Positions 53,098 through 61,652 of a stretch of 64,000 nt of DNA are shown here, one piece after another. The stretch is from Ferdinandcohnia sp047246645 (lineage in GTDB: Bacteria > Bacillota > Bacilli > Bacillales > Bacillaceae_L): assembly GCF_047246645.1 (NCBI RefSeq), contig NZ_JBFOKR010000015.1:1-64000 (forward strand), in the 5' to 3' direction. Under the pieces are notes generated by a model. The model saw only the letters and a program-made list of their open reading frames with translations. It was not told the DNA's origin and did no database searches. The position numbers and the translations under genes are program-made. How positions within the stretch are numbered: the first letter of the stretch is position 1; the number at the start of each line of letters is the position of its first letter.

Positions 53098-54030
53098 TCA
53101 TTGATTAGTATGTAAAGCTTTTGAGCAATGTTTTATGACCGTATGTTCAATCATTTCTTTTATTTGTTCAATTTGAGTGTATTCGTCTTCTTTAACTTCC
53201 TCTAGTGGAGCACGAACACCACCAAGTTGAATTCCTCTCTGCTTGAGAACTTCTTTGATTACGGAATACATATTTCCTTTTAGAGAAGTTAAAGCGATAA
53301 TAATATCATTTATATCTCGTTGAATGGCTCTAGCATTCGTAAATTGACCGCTTGCTACAAACTCCTCCGCTTTTAAAAATAATTCAGGCATTGCACCATA
53401 GGTTCCGCCAATACCGCTGTCTGCACCTATTAATCTACCAGCAACATATTGTTCATCAGGTCCATTGAATACAATAAAATTGTCTCCGCCAGCTGCTTTG
53501 AAACGCTCGATATCCATTGCCGGCATTGAGGAGTTTTTTACACCGATTACTTTTTCATTGGTTAGTAGTTTGTTAAATAGATTCATCGACAAATTATAGC
53601 CGGTAGTCTGAGGGATGTTGTAAATGATAAAAGGAAGCTCTGTTGCATCCATAATGTCTGACCAGTATTTATGAATTGAGCTTTCTGGTAATCGATAGTA
53701 AATTGGTGGGATCGCTGACAATGCATCATACCCTAAGGCAGCCGCATATTTTGCTAACTCCACACTATCTCGGGTTGATGGAGCACCAACATGCGCAATT
53801 AACGTCATCTCACCTTTAACTTGTTCCGCAACATATTTCAGCGTTTCTTTTCTTTCTTCAAGAGATTGATAGATACACTCCCCTGAGCTCCCACCAACAT
53901 ACAGTCCATTTACACCCTTATCCTGTAGGAAAGCAGCCAAAGCTTTTGTTCTCTCTTCAGAAATCTCCCCAGAATCCGTATAACATGCATAAAAGGCAGG
54001 AAAGATTCCTTTAAATTTATCTAGTACCAT
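53098..54030 (-). CDS. nanA: N-acetylneuraminate lyase
   Basis: 310 residues, ATG behind CAAGGGGGCAATAGCAC. DapA/NanA TIM barrel with GVNGLYVGGSSGECIYQSLE (substrate-binding GSSGE), the Schiff-base Lys in VIGVKNSSM near 165 and the catalytic Tyr in IIYNIPQTTG near 137. Splits sialic acid into ManNAc and pyruvate, followed by nanK and nanE in the same operon, which fixes the function. First gene after the cre-overlapped promoter. Confidence 0.93.
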   Translation of the reverse strand: MVLDKFKGIFPAFYACYTDSGEISEERTKALAAFLQDKGVNGLYVGGSSGECIYQSLEERKETLKYVAEQVKGEMTLIAHVGAPSTRDSVELAKYAAALGYDALSAIPPIYYRLPESSIHKYWSDIMDATELPFIIYNIPQTTGYNLSMNLFNKLLTNEKVIGVKNSSMPAMDIERFKAAGGDNFIVFNGPDEQYVAGRLIGADSGIGGTYGAMPELFLKAEEFVASGQFTNARAIQRDINDIIIALTSLKGNMYSVIKEVLKQRGIQLGGVRAPLEEVKEDEYTQIEQIKEMIEHTVIKHCSKALHTNQ

Positions 54031-54055
54031 GTGCTATTGCCCCCTTGAATCTAAA

Positions 54056-54083
54056 AAGATATGTAAAGCGCTTTCAATGTCAA
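54056..54083 (-). promoter_or_regulatory. nan promoter with cre-like box in the spacer
   Basis: Minus strand TTGACA (54078-54083), a 16-base spacer, TATCTT (54056-54061), then about 25 bp to nanA. The spacer holds TGAAAGCGCTTTACA (54062-54076), which matches the cre consensus apart from one extra base. CcpA binding there would block the polymerase. Confidence 0.7.
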
Positions 54084-54454
54084 TATAACATGGCGGAATT
54101 CTTTTGTAAATAATTTTCACCAATTATATTAATTTTTGAAGGAAATTTTCATTAATTAGTTAAATAAGTTATTAACAGCGGGGAAAATATTTTCAGAACG
54201 AGGTATTTTATGTGAAAAAGTCTTTTATAATAAATGTCTTTTTACTAAGGGGCTTGTCCCCTACCTCATTACTAATATGAGTATTGGAGGATTTTGGTTG
54301 GTAACAGATAGATAGAAGGACTTCTAGTTTGTATGGGGTGAGAATTCGAAGTTTCCATTGAATTTGTTGCCTACAGCTAAAGCTTTTGGCTAATTATTAT
54401 TACTTTTGCTATTCACCATACCTATCTTTAAAAATCAAAAAAAGATCAGCACAT
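54084..54454. other. Intergenic, upstream of nanA, little recognised
   Basis: A/T-rich. Contains a short AGGGGCTTGTCCCCT stem (54247-54262) possibly related to the GGGACA hairpins. Nothing else recognised. Confidence 0.45.
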
Positions 54455-55471
54455 TCACTGACCTTTCTCATAAGACTTTAGTTTTCCTTTTATTTGTATA
54501 GGAGTTGCATTCGTATTGGCTTCCCTTCGTTTTTCAAGAAAGTAATGAAATACTTCTTCTGAGGTTAACTTTGGGATATAACCAAATTCTGTTTTTAGTT
54601 TGTGGTTATCGAGGACAGGACGGTAGCGTAAGAAATTTACTTGTTCTTCTCCATACTGAGTTAGAGATAACCTTTTTAAAACAAATAATGCGGCTCCTAC
54701 GAGCAAAGTAGGAATACGAAGTACTTTCTTATTTAATATCTTTGCAATTTCATCAATGGACAAGGCACCATCCCCTGCCACATTATAGATTCCACACTTG
54801 GTTCCCATAATCGCTTGTAAAAGGCAGCCAACAACATCTTGGTCCCAAATAAACACAAACGGGCTTTTTGAACCGGATATTCCCAATACCATTTTCTTTT
54901 CAAACAAGGCAGTAATTTGATTATTGGTGTTATCTCCAAGTATCGTTCCGATTCGAAAAATGACTTGTTCAAGTTCAGGATATTCCGTACGATAGCTGGC
55001 TAAAAGCTCTTCTACAAGACGTTTGTGATGTGAATAGGCAAATTCTTCATTCCCGCGTATTGGATCGTCTTCTTTAATCCATTCTGCATTGTCGGCGTGA
55101 TATCCGTAGGCAGCACCACTAGATGTGACAATAATCCGTTTTACTTGATTAGCAACACAAGCTTGTAGTACATTTTCTGTTCCAAGGACATCCACTGAAT
55201 ACTCAAATTCTCGGTTACTTTTTTTACCAGGTGTAACAATAGATGCCAGATGTACAACGGTATCAATGTTATGCTCCTTCACAACTTCAGAAACATCAGG
55301 TGAACGGACATCTAAATTCACAAATTGAACATTGGGGTCTTGGATTCCAATTTCTCGTATGTCAGCTGCAATAACATTGAATTTGTCTTCTCTTATAGTG
55401 TTAATTTCAACTAACTTTTTGACGAGATTGCTGCCAAGATAGCCCGATGCACCGGTTATCAATATGTTCAT
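54455..55471 (-). CDS. NAD-dependent epimerase/dehydratase-type SDR
   Basis: 338 residues. Extended SDR: MNILITGASGYLGSNLVKKL, DVRSPD, VHLASIVTPG, VTSSGAAYGYH with the Ser and YSHHKRLVEELL with the catalytic Tyr-x-x-x-Lys (YSHHK). Overlaps the BASS gene stop by four bases (ATGA). The family acts on nucleotide sugars or related hydroxy compounds; the substrate is unknown. Last gene of the ThDP-BASS-SDR operon. Confidence 0.8.
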   Translation of the reverse strand: MNILITGASGYLGSNLVKKLVEINTIREDKFNVIAADIREIGIQDPNVQFVNLDVRSPDVSEVVKEHNIDTVVHLASIVTPGKKSNREFEYSVDVLGTENVLQACVANQVKRIIVTSSGAAYGYHADNAEWIKEDDPIRGNEEFAYSHHKRLVEELLASYRTEYPELEQVIFRIGTILGDNTNNQITALFEKKMVLGISGSKSPFVFIWDQDVVGCLLQAIMGTKCGIYNVAGDGALSIDEIAKILNKKVLRIPTLLVGAALFVLKRLSLTQYGEEQVNFLRYRPVLDNHKLKTEFGYIPKLTSEEVFHYFLEKRREANTNATPIQIKGKLKSYEKGQ

Positions 55472-56394
55472 ATCTGCACTCCCTTATCAATCGGAGGTGC
55501 TATTGGTTCACGGCGTGACCAGAATGTAGAGATTGTTAAACCTGAAACGAGATGCCACACTCCCCACCAGGCGGCAACAATCGCCATACCGCCAAGGCCA
55601 TCGAAAAACCCGAATATAAGAACAAGCCCCAACCCTGAATTTTGAATGCCTACTTCAATCGAAATAGCACGGCGATCTGCTTCTGGAAGCTTGAATAATC
55701 GAGCAGACCAATACCCTGATAGCAATGCAATCAGATTTTGTAAAAATACAACAATGACAACCATTCCAACAAATTCTATAAAGTACTTAAAGTTTGCTGC
55801 AAGCATGGCTACCACGAATAGAATGAAAAATCCTATCGAAAAATACTTCATTACTGTATTCACTTTTTTAGCAAAGCTAGGATACTTAGAACGAATGAGC
55901 ATCCCAATTACTAATGGTACCCCAAGCATCAAGAAGATAGTAACGAGCATATCAACTGGATCAATTGTAAATGAACGAAGCAATTCATTCGTACCCGGGT
56001 AAAGGGAACCCCAGAACATCACATTTAATGGTGTCATGAATATCGCAAACACCGTCGATACTGCTGACATTGTAATAGATAAGGGTGTATTCCCTTTTGC
56101 ATGATACGTCATAAAATTGGATAAATTTCCACCAGGACAAGCAGCTACTAAAAATAAACCTAACGCAATACTTGGCAGTGGATTAATAATAGAAACTAAT
56201 AAAAAAGTAAATGCGGGCAACAGTAAAAACTGCCCTACAAGACCGATTAGAATTGGCTTGGGGGTTGAAAACGTTCGCTTAAAGTCAGCAACACGTAAAT
56301 CCAAAGCCACTCCGAACATAATAAACGCGATTGCAATATTCATAATCATGAGTGACGTTGGATTAAAATTGAGTTGTACTTGATCGATACCCAT
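55468..56394 (-). CDS. BASS-family sodium symporter
   Basis: 308 residues, about nine membrane helices. Family landmarks: MFGVALDLRVADFKRTF, PIKP-like LVGQFLLLPAFTFL, FLVAACPGGNLSNFMTYHAKGN (with the conserved Gly-Asn-Leu sodium-site motif) and EVGIQNSGLGLVLIFG. Members carry bile acids, pyruvate or other organic anions. Start overlaps the ThDP enzyme stop (TAATG), so transport and enzyme are coupled. Substrate cannot be read from the sequence. Confidence 0.8.
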   Translation of the reverse strand: MGIDQVQLNFNPTSLMIMNIAIAFIMFGVALDLRVADFKRTFSTPKPILIGLVGQFLLLPAFTFLLVSIINPLPSIALGLFLVAACPGGNLSNFMTYHAKGNTPLSITMSAVSTVFAIFMTPLNVMFWGSLYPGTNELLRSFTIDPVDMLVTIFLMLGVPLVIGMLIRSKYPSFAKKVNTVMKYFSIGFFILFVVAMLAANFKYFIEFVGMVVIVVFLQNLIALLSGYWSARLFKLPEADRRAISIEVGIQNSGLGLVLIFGFFDGLGGMAIVAAWWGVWHLVSGLTISTFWSRREPIAPPIDKGVQI

Positions 56395-58142
56395 TATTTA
56401 CCCTTTGGCTCCGCATGCATATCTTTGAAGTATTTTAACCCTGGAGCCCACATATGCTTGACAGGATCTACATCAACATGAACGACTGAGCATTTACCCG
56501 TGTCCAACGCACGTTGCAAGGCAGCTTTTAAATCTTTCGGGTCGTTTACATATTCTCCGTGTGCTCCCATACTTTCAGCAAGCTTATCAAATTGGATGTC
56601 CCCCAAATCCGCATTGATTGTTTCTTCGGGACTTAATGATTTCTTCAATAAAGTTTTAATTGGTTTTAAGGCGAACTGCTGATTCATTTTCACCATACCC
56701 CATTGCTTATCCACCATAACGATGAAAATAACTTGTAAGTTATTTCGTACCGCTGTTTCAATTTCCTGTGGATGGAACCCCATTGCGCCATCTCCAATAA
56801 TACAGCACACAGGACGATTTCGATTCGCAGCAGCAGCACCTAGCGCTTGACCAATTCCTGCACCTAACATTCCGAATTTATACGTAGAAATAACGGAACC
56901 TGGTTCATCTACTTGGTAGTAAAAATTAGACCAGATAACGGTATTTCCTCCGTCTAATACTTTTATTGAATCCTTAGGGAAGACTTCCTGACAAATTGCC
57001 GGTACATGAGCAGGATTCATTGGAACAGCAAAGTCCTGTAAATGTTGATCAAGCTTAGCACGATTTTTCTCTTTATCAGCTAGGATTCTATCAATCTTTG
57101 ATTTCCGAATATCAATCGCAATCTCATTCTTTCGCTTATGTAATTGTGAGTAAAGTTGAGTTAAAAACTTCTTCACATCCGCTTGTATAGCTACTTCTGC
57201 AGGTTTGTTAGCGCCAAGTATTCCAGGATCCAAGTCAACCTGAATTACTTTTTGACTAGGATTCCAGTATGGTGCTTTTCCCCACCAGTCTGTTTCCCCA
57301 ACTCTTGATCCAAGTACGAGTACAACATCCGCTTCATTTCTTGCTTTATTATTCGTTTGGATATGCACCATCGGAATCATTAAAGGATTGCTTTCTGAAA
57401 CAACTCCTCGAGCTGCCCAGCTAGTTGTAACCATTGACTGTAGAAGCTCAGCTACCATTGTTAATTCCTCGTAAGCTTTCGCATGAACGACTCCACTTCC
57501 CGCATGGATGAGTGGGAACTGTGCATTTACTAGAAGGTCAACAGCTTTTTCCACTTGCTGATCAGAAGCTCCCGGATGTTCGGTAATTCTATATTGATGC
57601 GGTTCCCAAAAAGATAGATCACATTTTACAACTGTGTTTAAAATGTTCTCTGGAATGTCGAGATGGACAACTCCCGGTCTACCTTCATAGCATTTTCGTA
57701 GTGCTGTTCGAAGCATTTCAGGAATGCGATCAAAGGACGGTACAGCTTCATTCCATTTTGCAATTTTCGAAATCACACCGACTTGATCAAAACATTGATA
57801 TGTACCACCACGGTCTGGATACATGATACCTGTACGTCTAGCACTAGTTATTACAAGTACTCTGTTTCCTTCTCCTTCTTCCACAACAAGCCCAGGTAAA
57901 ATATTTGCCACTCCTGGTCCGTTACTTGCCATACAAACTCCAAGCTTACCTGTTACTCGAGCATACGCTCCTGCCATGTGAGCTGCACTTGTTTCATGTC
58001 TAGGTGTAATTAATTCAATCCCGTGTTTTTCTAAATTGGAATAAAATCCAAAATAAGTCCCATCAATTATTCCAAAAAGTGTATCCACATTTTCCATACT
58101 TAACATTTTAGCGATTACTTCGCCGCCTGACATTTCTCCCAT
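56394..58142 (-). CDS. ThDP-dependent acetolactate-synthase-like enzyme
   Basis: 582 residues, TAGGAGG before the ATG. PYR domain with the catalytic Glu in TPRHETSAAHMAGAYARV near 50, central TH3 domain, and PP domain with the GDGAMGFHPQEIETAV cofactor motif near 450 ending VMVDKQWGM where most members have NN. Full length, no FAD-type tail. The family covers acetolactate synthase, oxalyl-CoA decarboxylase and hydrolases such as IolD. Operon: followed by a BASS transporter and an SDR; controlled by the GntR operator. A 2-oxo acid or diketone substrate is likely, identity unknown. Confidence 0.82.
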   Translation of the reverse strand: MGEMSGGEVIAKMLSMENVDTLFGIIDGTYFGFYSNLEKHGIELITPRHETSAAHMAGAYARVTGKLGVCMASNGPGVANILPGLVVEEGEGNRVLVITSARRTGIMYPDRGGTYQCFDQVGVISKIAKWNEAVPSFDRIPEMLRTALRKCYEGRPGVVHLDIPENILNTVVKCDLSFWEPHQYRITEHPGASDQQVEKAVDLLVNAQFPLIHAGSGVVHAKAYEELTMVAELLQSMVTTSWAARGVVSESNPLMIPMVHIQTNNKARNEADVVLVLGSRVGETDWWGKAPYWNPSQKVIQVDLDPGILGANKPAEVAIQADVKKFLTQLYSQLHKRKNEIAIDIRKSKIDRILADKEKNRAKLDQHLQDFAVPMNPAHVPAICQEVFPKDSIKVLDGGNTVIWSNFYYQVDEPGSVISTYKFGMLGAGIGQALGAAAANRNRPVCCIIGDGAMGFHPQEIETAVRNNLQVIFIVMVDKQWGMVKMNQQFALKPIKTLLKKSLSPEETINADLGDIQFDKLAESMGAHGEYVNDPKDLKAALQRALDTGKCSVVHVDVDPVKHMWAPGLKYFKDMHAEPKGK

Positions 58143-58188
58143 GCGCTGCCTCCTATTACCTGTTACGGTTATGTGTTTTATTACCTTC

Positions 58189-58202
58189 AGTAAACGTTTA
58201 CA
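58189..58202 (-). promoter_or_regulatory. cre box in the leader of the ThDP operon
   Basis: Minus strand TGTAAACGTTTACT fits TGWAANCGNTNWCA with one mismatch and is nearly palindromic. It lies 47 bp before the ATG of the ThDP enzyme gene, so carbon catabolite control is likely. Confidence 0.7.
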
Positions 58203-58408
58203 TTTATAACTTTAAAATTATTCTGATATTTTATGTGATAAAATTGCAGAATAGTTTCATAGCGGTTTATGTATATCGTGGTTGTTGTGATTGTTTCTCA
58301 TTGTTGAGGGTTACTTGGTAGTAGTGTATTAGATGTGAGTGTTGGTGCTTCTATGGTGGATGCTTACTCTTGATCTTTCCTTCAAGATTATTAGGAAATT
58401 AGTTCAAC

Positions 58409-58420
58409 TGGTCCCTACCA
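58409..58420. promoter_or_regulatory. GntR operator candidate
   Basis: TGGTCCCTACCA, a perfect TGGT-N4-ACCA inverted repeat, starting 11 bp downstream of the -10 box of the ThDP operon promoter. The same word order AACTGGTCC-N-TAC appears after the -10 of the GntR gene. Operators of HutC-subfamily GntR regulators often have TGGT...ACCA arms. Confidence 0.65.
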
Positions 58421-58431
58421 ATTTAGTTAAA

Positions 58432-58459
58432 ATTATATACATATTATTAATAAAGTCAA
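58432..58459 (-). promoter_or_regulatory. Promoter of the ThDP operon
   Basis: Minus strand TTGACT (58454-58459), 16-base spacer, TATAAT (58432-58437), a near-consensus vegetative promoter. It leaves a leader of about 280 bases with no recognised RNA motif, only the cre box. Confidence 0.7.
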
Positions 58460-58482
58460 TATATTTATATTAGTCTAAATAT

Positions 58483-59661
58483 TCATACCCTTGCGTAGTT
58501 CTCCAATTCAAGCAACAAATCTTTATATATTTTTTCAACATCGGTTGCTATAGGTACTTTTTGATTCGTCTCAATGCCATTCCCAGCTAAAGCATCAGTA
58601 ATTAATGTTGGCAAGTTCTCTTTAAAGTCTTCAGCATTTTCTATATAACTCATACCATCCTCCCAAATATGGAAAGCAGAGTTATATTCTCGTACAATCC
58701 TGCTTAAATCTGCAGCTATTTCTGCATTGCTTCCTACAACTTCACTTCCCAGGCTTTTAGCAACCCTTGTATATCTCTCCTCTGACACTTCTAAGCCATA
58801 CTCTATTACAAACGGAAGTGTTAAGGCCACACATAAGCCATGTGGTATATGATATCTTGTGCCTAGCGGTCGCGCTGTAGCGTGTGCTAGATTTGTAGAG
58901 GCGTTCGAAAAGGCAATACCCGCGTAACAGCTTGCTAGTAGCATTTTCTCCCTTGCTTTTACATCATGTCCATTTTCGTAAACCAATGGCAAAGATTCTC
59001 CAATCATTTTAATTGCCTCAAGTGCAAAAAAATCACTTAATTGAGTTGCCTTCGTTGAAACATAAGCCTCCATCGCATGTGCTAACGCATCCATACCTGT
59101 ATATGCAGTAATTTTTTTCGGCAAACTGATTGTTAGCAGTGGATCAAGAATAGCTGCATCAGGAATTAAACTTGTGTGTCCTGGGTTTAATTTCACATTT
59201 CTAACAACATCGGTTATCACCATAACTTTTGTTGCTTCTGAACCAGTCCCCGCTGTCGTTGGTACTGCAATTAACGGTAACCTTTCTAGACTATCTTTTG
59301 AGGGAATTTCAGAGAATTTTAGCTCTTTATTAATGGAAAACACAGAAACAGCTTTTGCTAAGTCAATCACACTTCCCCCACCAATTGCAACAACACAGTC
59401 TGCACCACATCTCTCTTGTTCAACAAGGGCAGCACGCAGGTGTTCTGTTGTAGGCTCTCCTTTACATTCCGAAAAATATGTTACCTTTAAACCATGTTCA
59501 GAAATACTCTTATTTATCATCGTTTTAAAAGGTTCTTTTGAAAGCAAAGAACCGGTAACAATAAATAAATGAGTAGCTTTCAATTCTTCTGCTATTTTTC
59601 CTACCTCTTGTAGACAACCTTCTCCAAGTTTAATGACTCTAGGTAAAAACAATGAATTCAC
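58483..59661 (-). CDS. Iron-containing alcohol dehydrogenase
   Basis: 392 residues, GTG start behind AGGAGAATAG. Fe-ADH family: cofactor loop VVAIGGGSVIDLAKAV near 90, TTAGTGSEATKVMVI, and metal-site residues in DALAHAMEAYVS and ATARPLGTRYHIPHGLC. NAD(P)-dependent reduction or oxidation of an aldehyde/alcohol. Follows the GntR gene after 55 bp, so co-transcribed with it, while the ThDP operon has its own promoter just after. Confidence 0.88.
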   Translation of the reverse strand: MNSLFLPRVIKLGEGCLQEVGKIAEELKATHLFIVTGSLLSKEPFKTMINKSISEHGLKVTYFSECKGEPTTEHLRAALVEQERCGADCVVAIGGGSVIDLAKAVSVFSINKELKFSEIPSKDSLERLPLIAVPTTAGTGSEATKVMVITDVVRNVKLNPGHTSLIPDAAILDPLLTISLPKKITAYTGMDALAHAMEAYVSTKATQLSDFFALEAIKMIGESLPLVYENGHDVKAREKMLLASCYAGIAFSNASTNLAHATARPLGTRYHIPHGLCVALTLPFVIEYGLEVSEERYTRVAKSLGSEVVGSNAEIAADLSRIVREYNSAFHIWEDGMSYIENAEDFKENLPTLITDALAGNGIETNQKVPIATDVEKIYKDLLLELENYARV

Positions 59662-59716
59662 CTATTCTCCTCCTACTACGTTGTTTGTTACAAAGTGACA
59701 AGTAATATGAATGTGA

Positions 59717-60436
59717 TTACTTTTTTCGTTTCGTTTTAATACGAAAGACATACATATCTGGACGAAAGTTGCTCGTGTAGTATTCAATTGGTTCTCCATT
59801 CGCATCCGTAATTAACCTTTCTACGCATAACACACTTGAACCAACTGGAACTTCAAGCTTTTCAGCGTCTTCAACGGACACTTCCTTGCAAGAAATAAAT
59901 TGATCCGCTTCTACCAGTTCAATTCCTAAGTTGTTTTCAAGTAAATCATAAATCGTACTTCTTTCAAGGTCATACATCGCTAACTGTTTACCTATTTCCT
60001 CTGAATAAAAATGACGTTCTATTGCAAACGGAATCGTATCAGCTGTACGCAGCCGTTCAATTGTATATAAAGAATCCACTTGCAATAAGTCAGTTATGTG
60101 ACTAGGTTCTTTTACAATTTCATTTTTCAACAGCTTAGAATCTGGCACCATACCCATCTTCTTGACAGTATGGGTTAAACTATTCAACGAATCAAGCCAT
60201 TCATGGACAGGCGTTTTTTGCGCAATAAAAGTCCCCTTTCCATGGACTTTTTCAAGCATACCCTCTTGTACCAAGTGTGAAATCGCCTCACGAACGGTTG
60301 TTCTACTTACAGAAAAACGGTCCATCAAGTCTCTTTCACTAGGAATCTTTTCCTTATATATTCCACCCTTTATCTCCTCAGCAATTACATCCTTTAGTTG
60401 AAGATGCAGAGGTATTGGACTATTAGTATCTATCAA
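59717..60436 (-). CDS. GntR-family regulator, HutC/UTRA subfamily
   Basis: 239 residues from the TTG at 60436, eight bases behind GGGAGG; a GTG at 60445 touches the site. N-terminal winged helix (IPSERDLMDRFSVSRTTVRE, HGKGTFI) and C-terminal UTRA ligand domain (YTIERLRTADTIPFAIERHF, LLENNLGIELVEADQFIS). Operator-like TGGTCC(C/G)TAC stands at its own promoter and at the ThDP operon promoter, so it is probably autoregulated and the repressor of both transcription units. Confidence 0.87.
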   Translation of the reverse strand: MIDTNSPIPLHLQLKDVIAEEIKGGIYKEKIPSERDLMDRFSVSRTTVREAISHLVQEGMLEKVHGKGTFIAQKTPVHEWLDSLNSLTHTVKKMGMVPDSKLLKNEIVKEPSHITDLLQVDSLYTIERLRTADTIPFAIERHFYSEEIGKQLAMYDLERSTIYDLLENNLGIELVEADQFISCKEVSVEDAEKLEVPVGSSVLCVERLITDANGEPIEYYTSNFRPDMYVFRIKTKRKK

Positions 60437-60473
60437 TGCAAACACCTCCCTTCAAGTTGTAGTACTCATCATG

Positions 60474-60497
60474 ACGTACGGACCAGTTGTGATTATA
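60474..60497 (-). promoter_or_regulatory. -10 box and operator of the GntR gene
   Basis: Minus strand TATAAT (60492-60497) followed after three bases by AACTGGTCCGTACG, whose first nine bases equal the arm of the operator at 58409. No good -35 is visible. Confidence 0.55.
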
Positions 60498-60619
60498 TTA
60501 AGTATAAACAGATATGGATGCCCAGCGCAATTATTTTTTGAAAATTATGAAGTATTATTATGAAGTTTGTTTTTTTTACTAAGTCTGAGGAGATTAGTAA
60601 CCACAATTAGATAGCACAT

Positions 60620-60660
60620 AAAAAGGCCAGTAATTTGTATAAATTACTGACCTTTTCTTT
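60620..60660. terminator. Bidirectional terminator
   Basis: GGCCAGTAATTT / AAATTACTGACC stem with an A-run before and TTTTCTTT after, between the exonuclease stop and the GntR promoter. Confidence 0.8.
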
Positions 60661-60677
60661 GGTTGTATATTATTAAT

Positions 60678-61265
60678 CTATGATACCAAAGAAGACCGAT
60701 ACTTCCCTGCAGAAATTTCCCCAGCTTTTATTTTTGTTTTTTCATAAATGGCATCTAGATCGTGTAATTGATATTCCTCTGTCAGCTTAAGCATTATCTC
60801 TGCACACCCTATTGCATCATCTAACGCATGGTGGTGATTTGATAATTCAATCCCAAAATATCGGCACATTGAATCGAGGGTATAACGCGGTTGACCAACA
60901 ACAAGCCTTCTTGACAACTGGTATGTACAAAGAAGTTGATTGTATGACGGCTCAAGTCTGTATCGATTAATATTATCCCTCAACGCATAGCCATCAAATG
61001 AGAGATTGTGAGCGATCATCAGCTTACTATCGATTTTATTCTTTATCTTCGCATAAAACTCATCAAAAGTGGGTGCATGTCTCACATCATTTGGTGTAAT
61101 ATGATGAATCGCAATATTCCACCTATCAAACTCTTCTTCAGGATTAATCAATTCATAGACTGAATCTACAATCTTTCCATTCTCAACAAACACCATTCCA
61201 ACCGAACAAATACTATGCCGATTCCGATTCGCAGTCTCAAAATCAAACGCAATGAAGTTTTTCAT
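60678..61265 (-). CDS. DnaQ-like 3'-5' exonuclease
   Basis: 195 residues from the ATG at 61265 (GTG one codon earlier is possible; AAGGAGG upstream). DEDDh exonuclease: FIAFDFETANRNRHS (Asp and Glu of ExoI), MIAHNLSFDGYAL (ExoII), and HHALDDAIGCAEIML (HxxxxD of ExoIII). Epsilon-like, but stand-alone and short, as in Bacillus repair/RNA-processing exonucleases. Single gene between a terminator and a GGGACA-type palindrome. Confidence 0.85.
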   Translation of the reverse strand: MKNFIAFDFETANRNRHSICSVGMVFVENGKIVDSVYELINPEEEFDRWNIAIHHITPNDVRHAPTFDEFYAKIKNKIDSKLMIAHNLSFDGYALRDNINRYRLEPSYNQLLCTYQLSRRLVVGQPRYTLDSMCRYFGIELSNHHHALDDAIGCAEIMLKLTEEYQLHDLDAIYEKTKIKAGEISAGKYRSSLVS

Positions 61266-61283
61266 CACAAGAGTACCTCCTTC

Positions 61284-61305
61284 TGGGACACGGGGACTGG
61301 TCCCA
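61284..61305. repeat. GGGACA...TCCC palindrome
   Basis: TGGGACACGGGGACTGGTCC followed by CA; upstream of the exonuclease gene. Confidence 0.6.
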
Positions 61306-61608
61306 CATGTAAAATTCCACCTTTTATATAATACTGTTTCACTAATTTTGAAAGACTTTAATAAATATAGATAATCTATTGTACCAAAACTAGCAAAATA
61401 AGTATAACTACTTTCAAAGAATGAGATTCTATCATTATTGCTTACTTTGGAGGAATCGGTGAATTTTGTAGATGCTTAATCAACGCAAAATAACGTTTAG
61501 TAAACTTTTTTAGTATTAGAAAACTCGGCGATTGCCGAGCCTTCAGGCAACAGCAGAGACGTAGTTGCACTTATGCAGATAGGAAAAAATTTTATTCTAT
61601 CTGCTAAC

Positions 61609-61634
61609 AAATGGGACAGATTCCTGTCCCATTT
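61609..61634. repeat. GGGACA...TGTCCC palindrome
   Basis: AAATGGGACAG and CTGTCCCATTT arms; the best-paired member of the family, 19 bp after the aldose-epimerase-like gene. Confidence 0.7.
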
Positions 61635-61652
61635 GTTCTTATTTCTTAATCG

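Larger units (their letters stand above)
61269..61652. other. Intergenic with several hairpins, no gene
   Basis: Palindromes: TGGGACACGGGGACTGGTCC-CA at 61284-61305, CTCGGCGATTGCCGAG at 61524-61539, GCAGATAG...CTATCTGC at 61575-61604 and AAATGGGACAG...CTGTCCCATTT at 61609-61634. The density of stems suggests a REP-like cluster or a small structured RNA rather than ordinary spacer. Confidence 0.6.
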
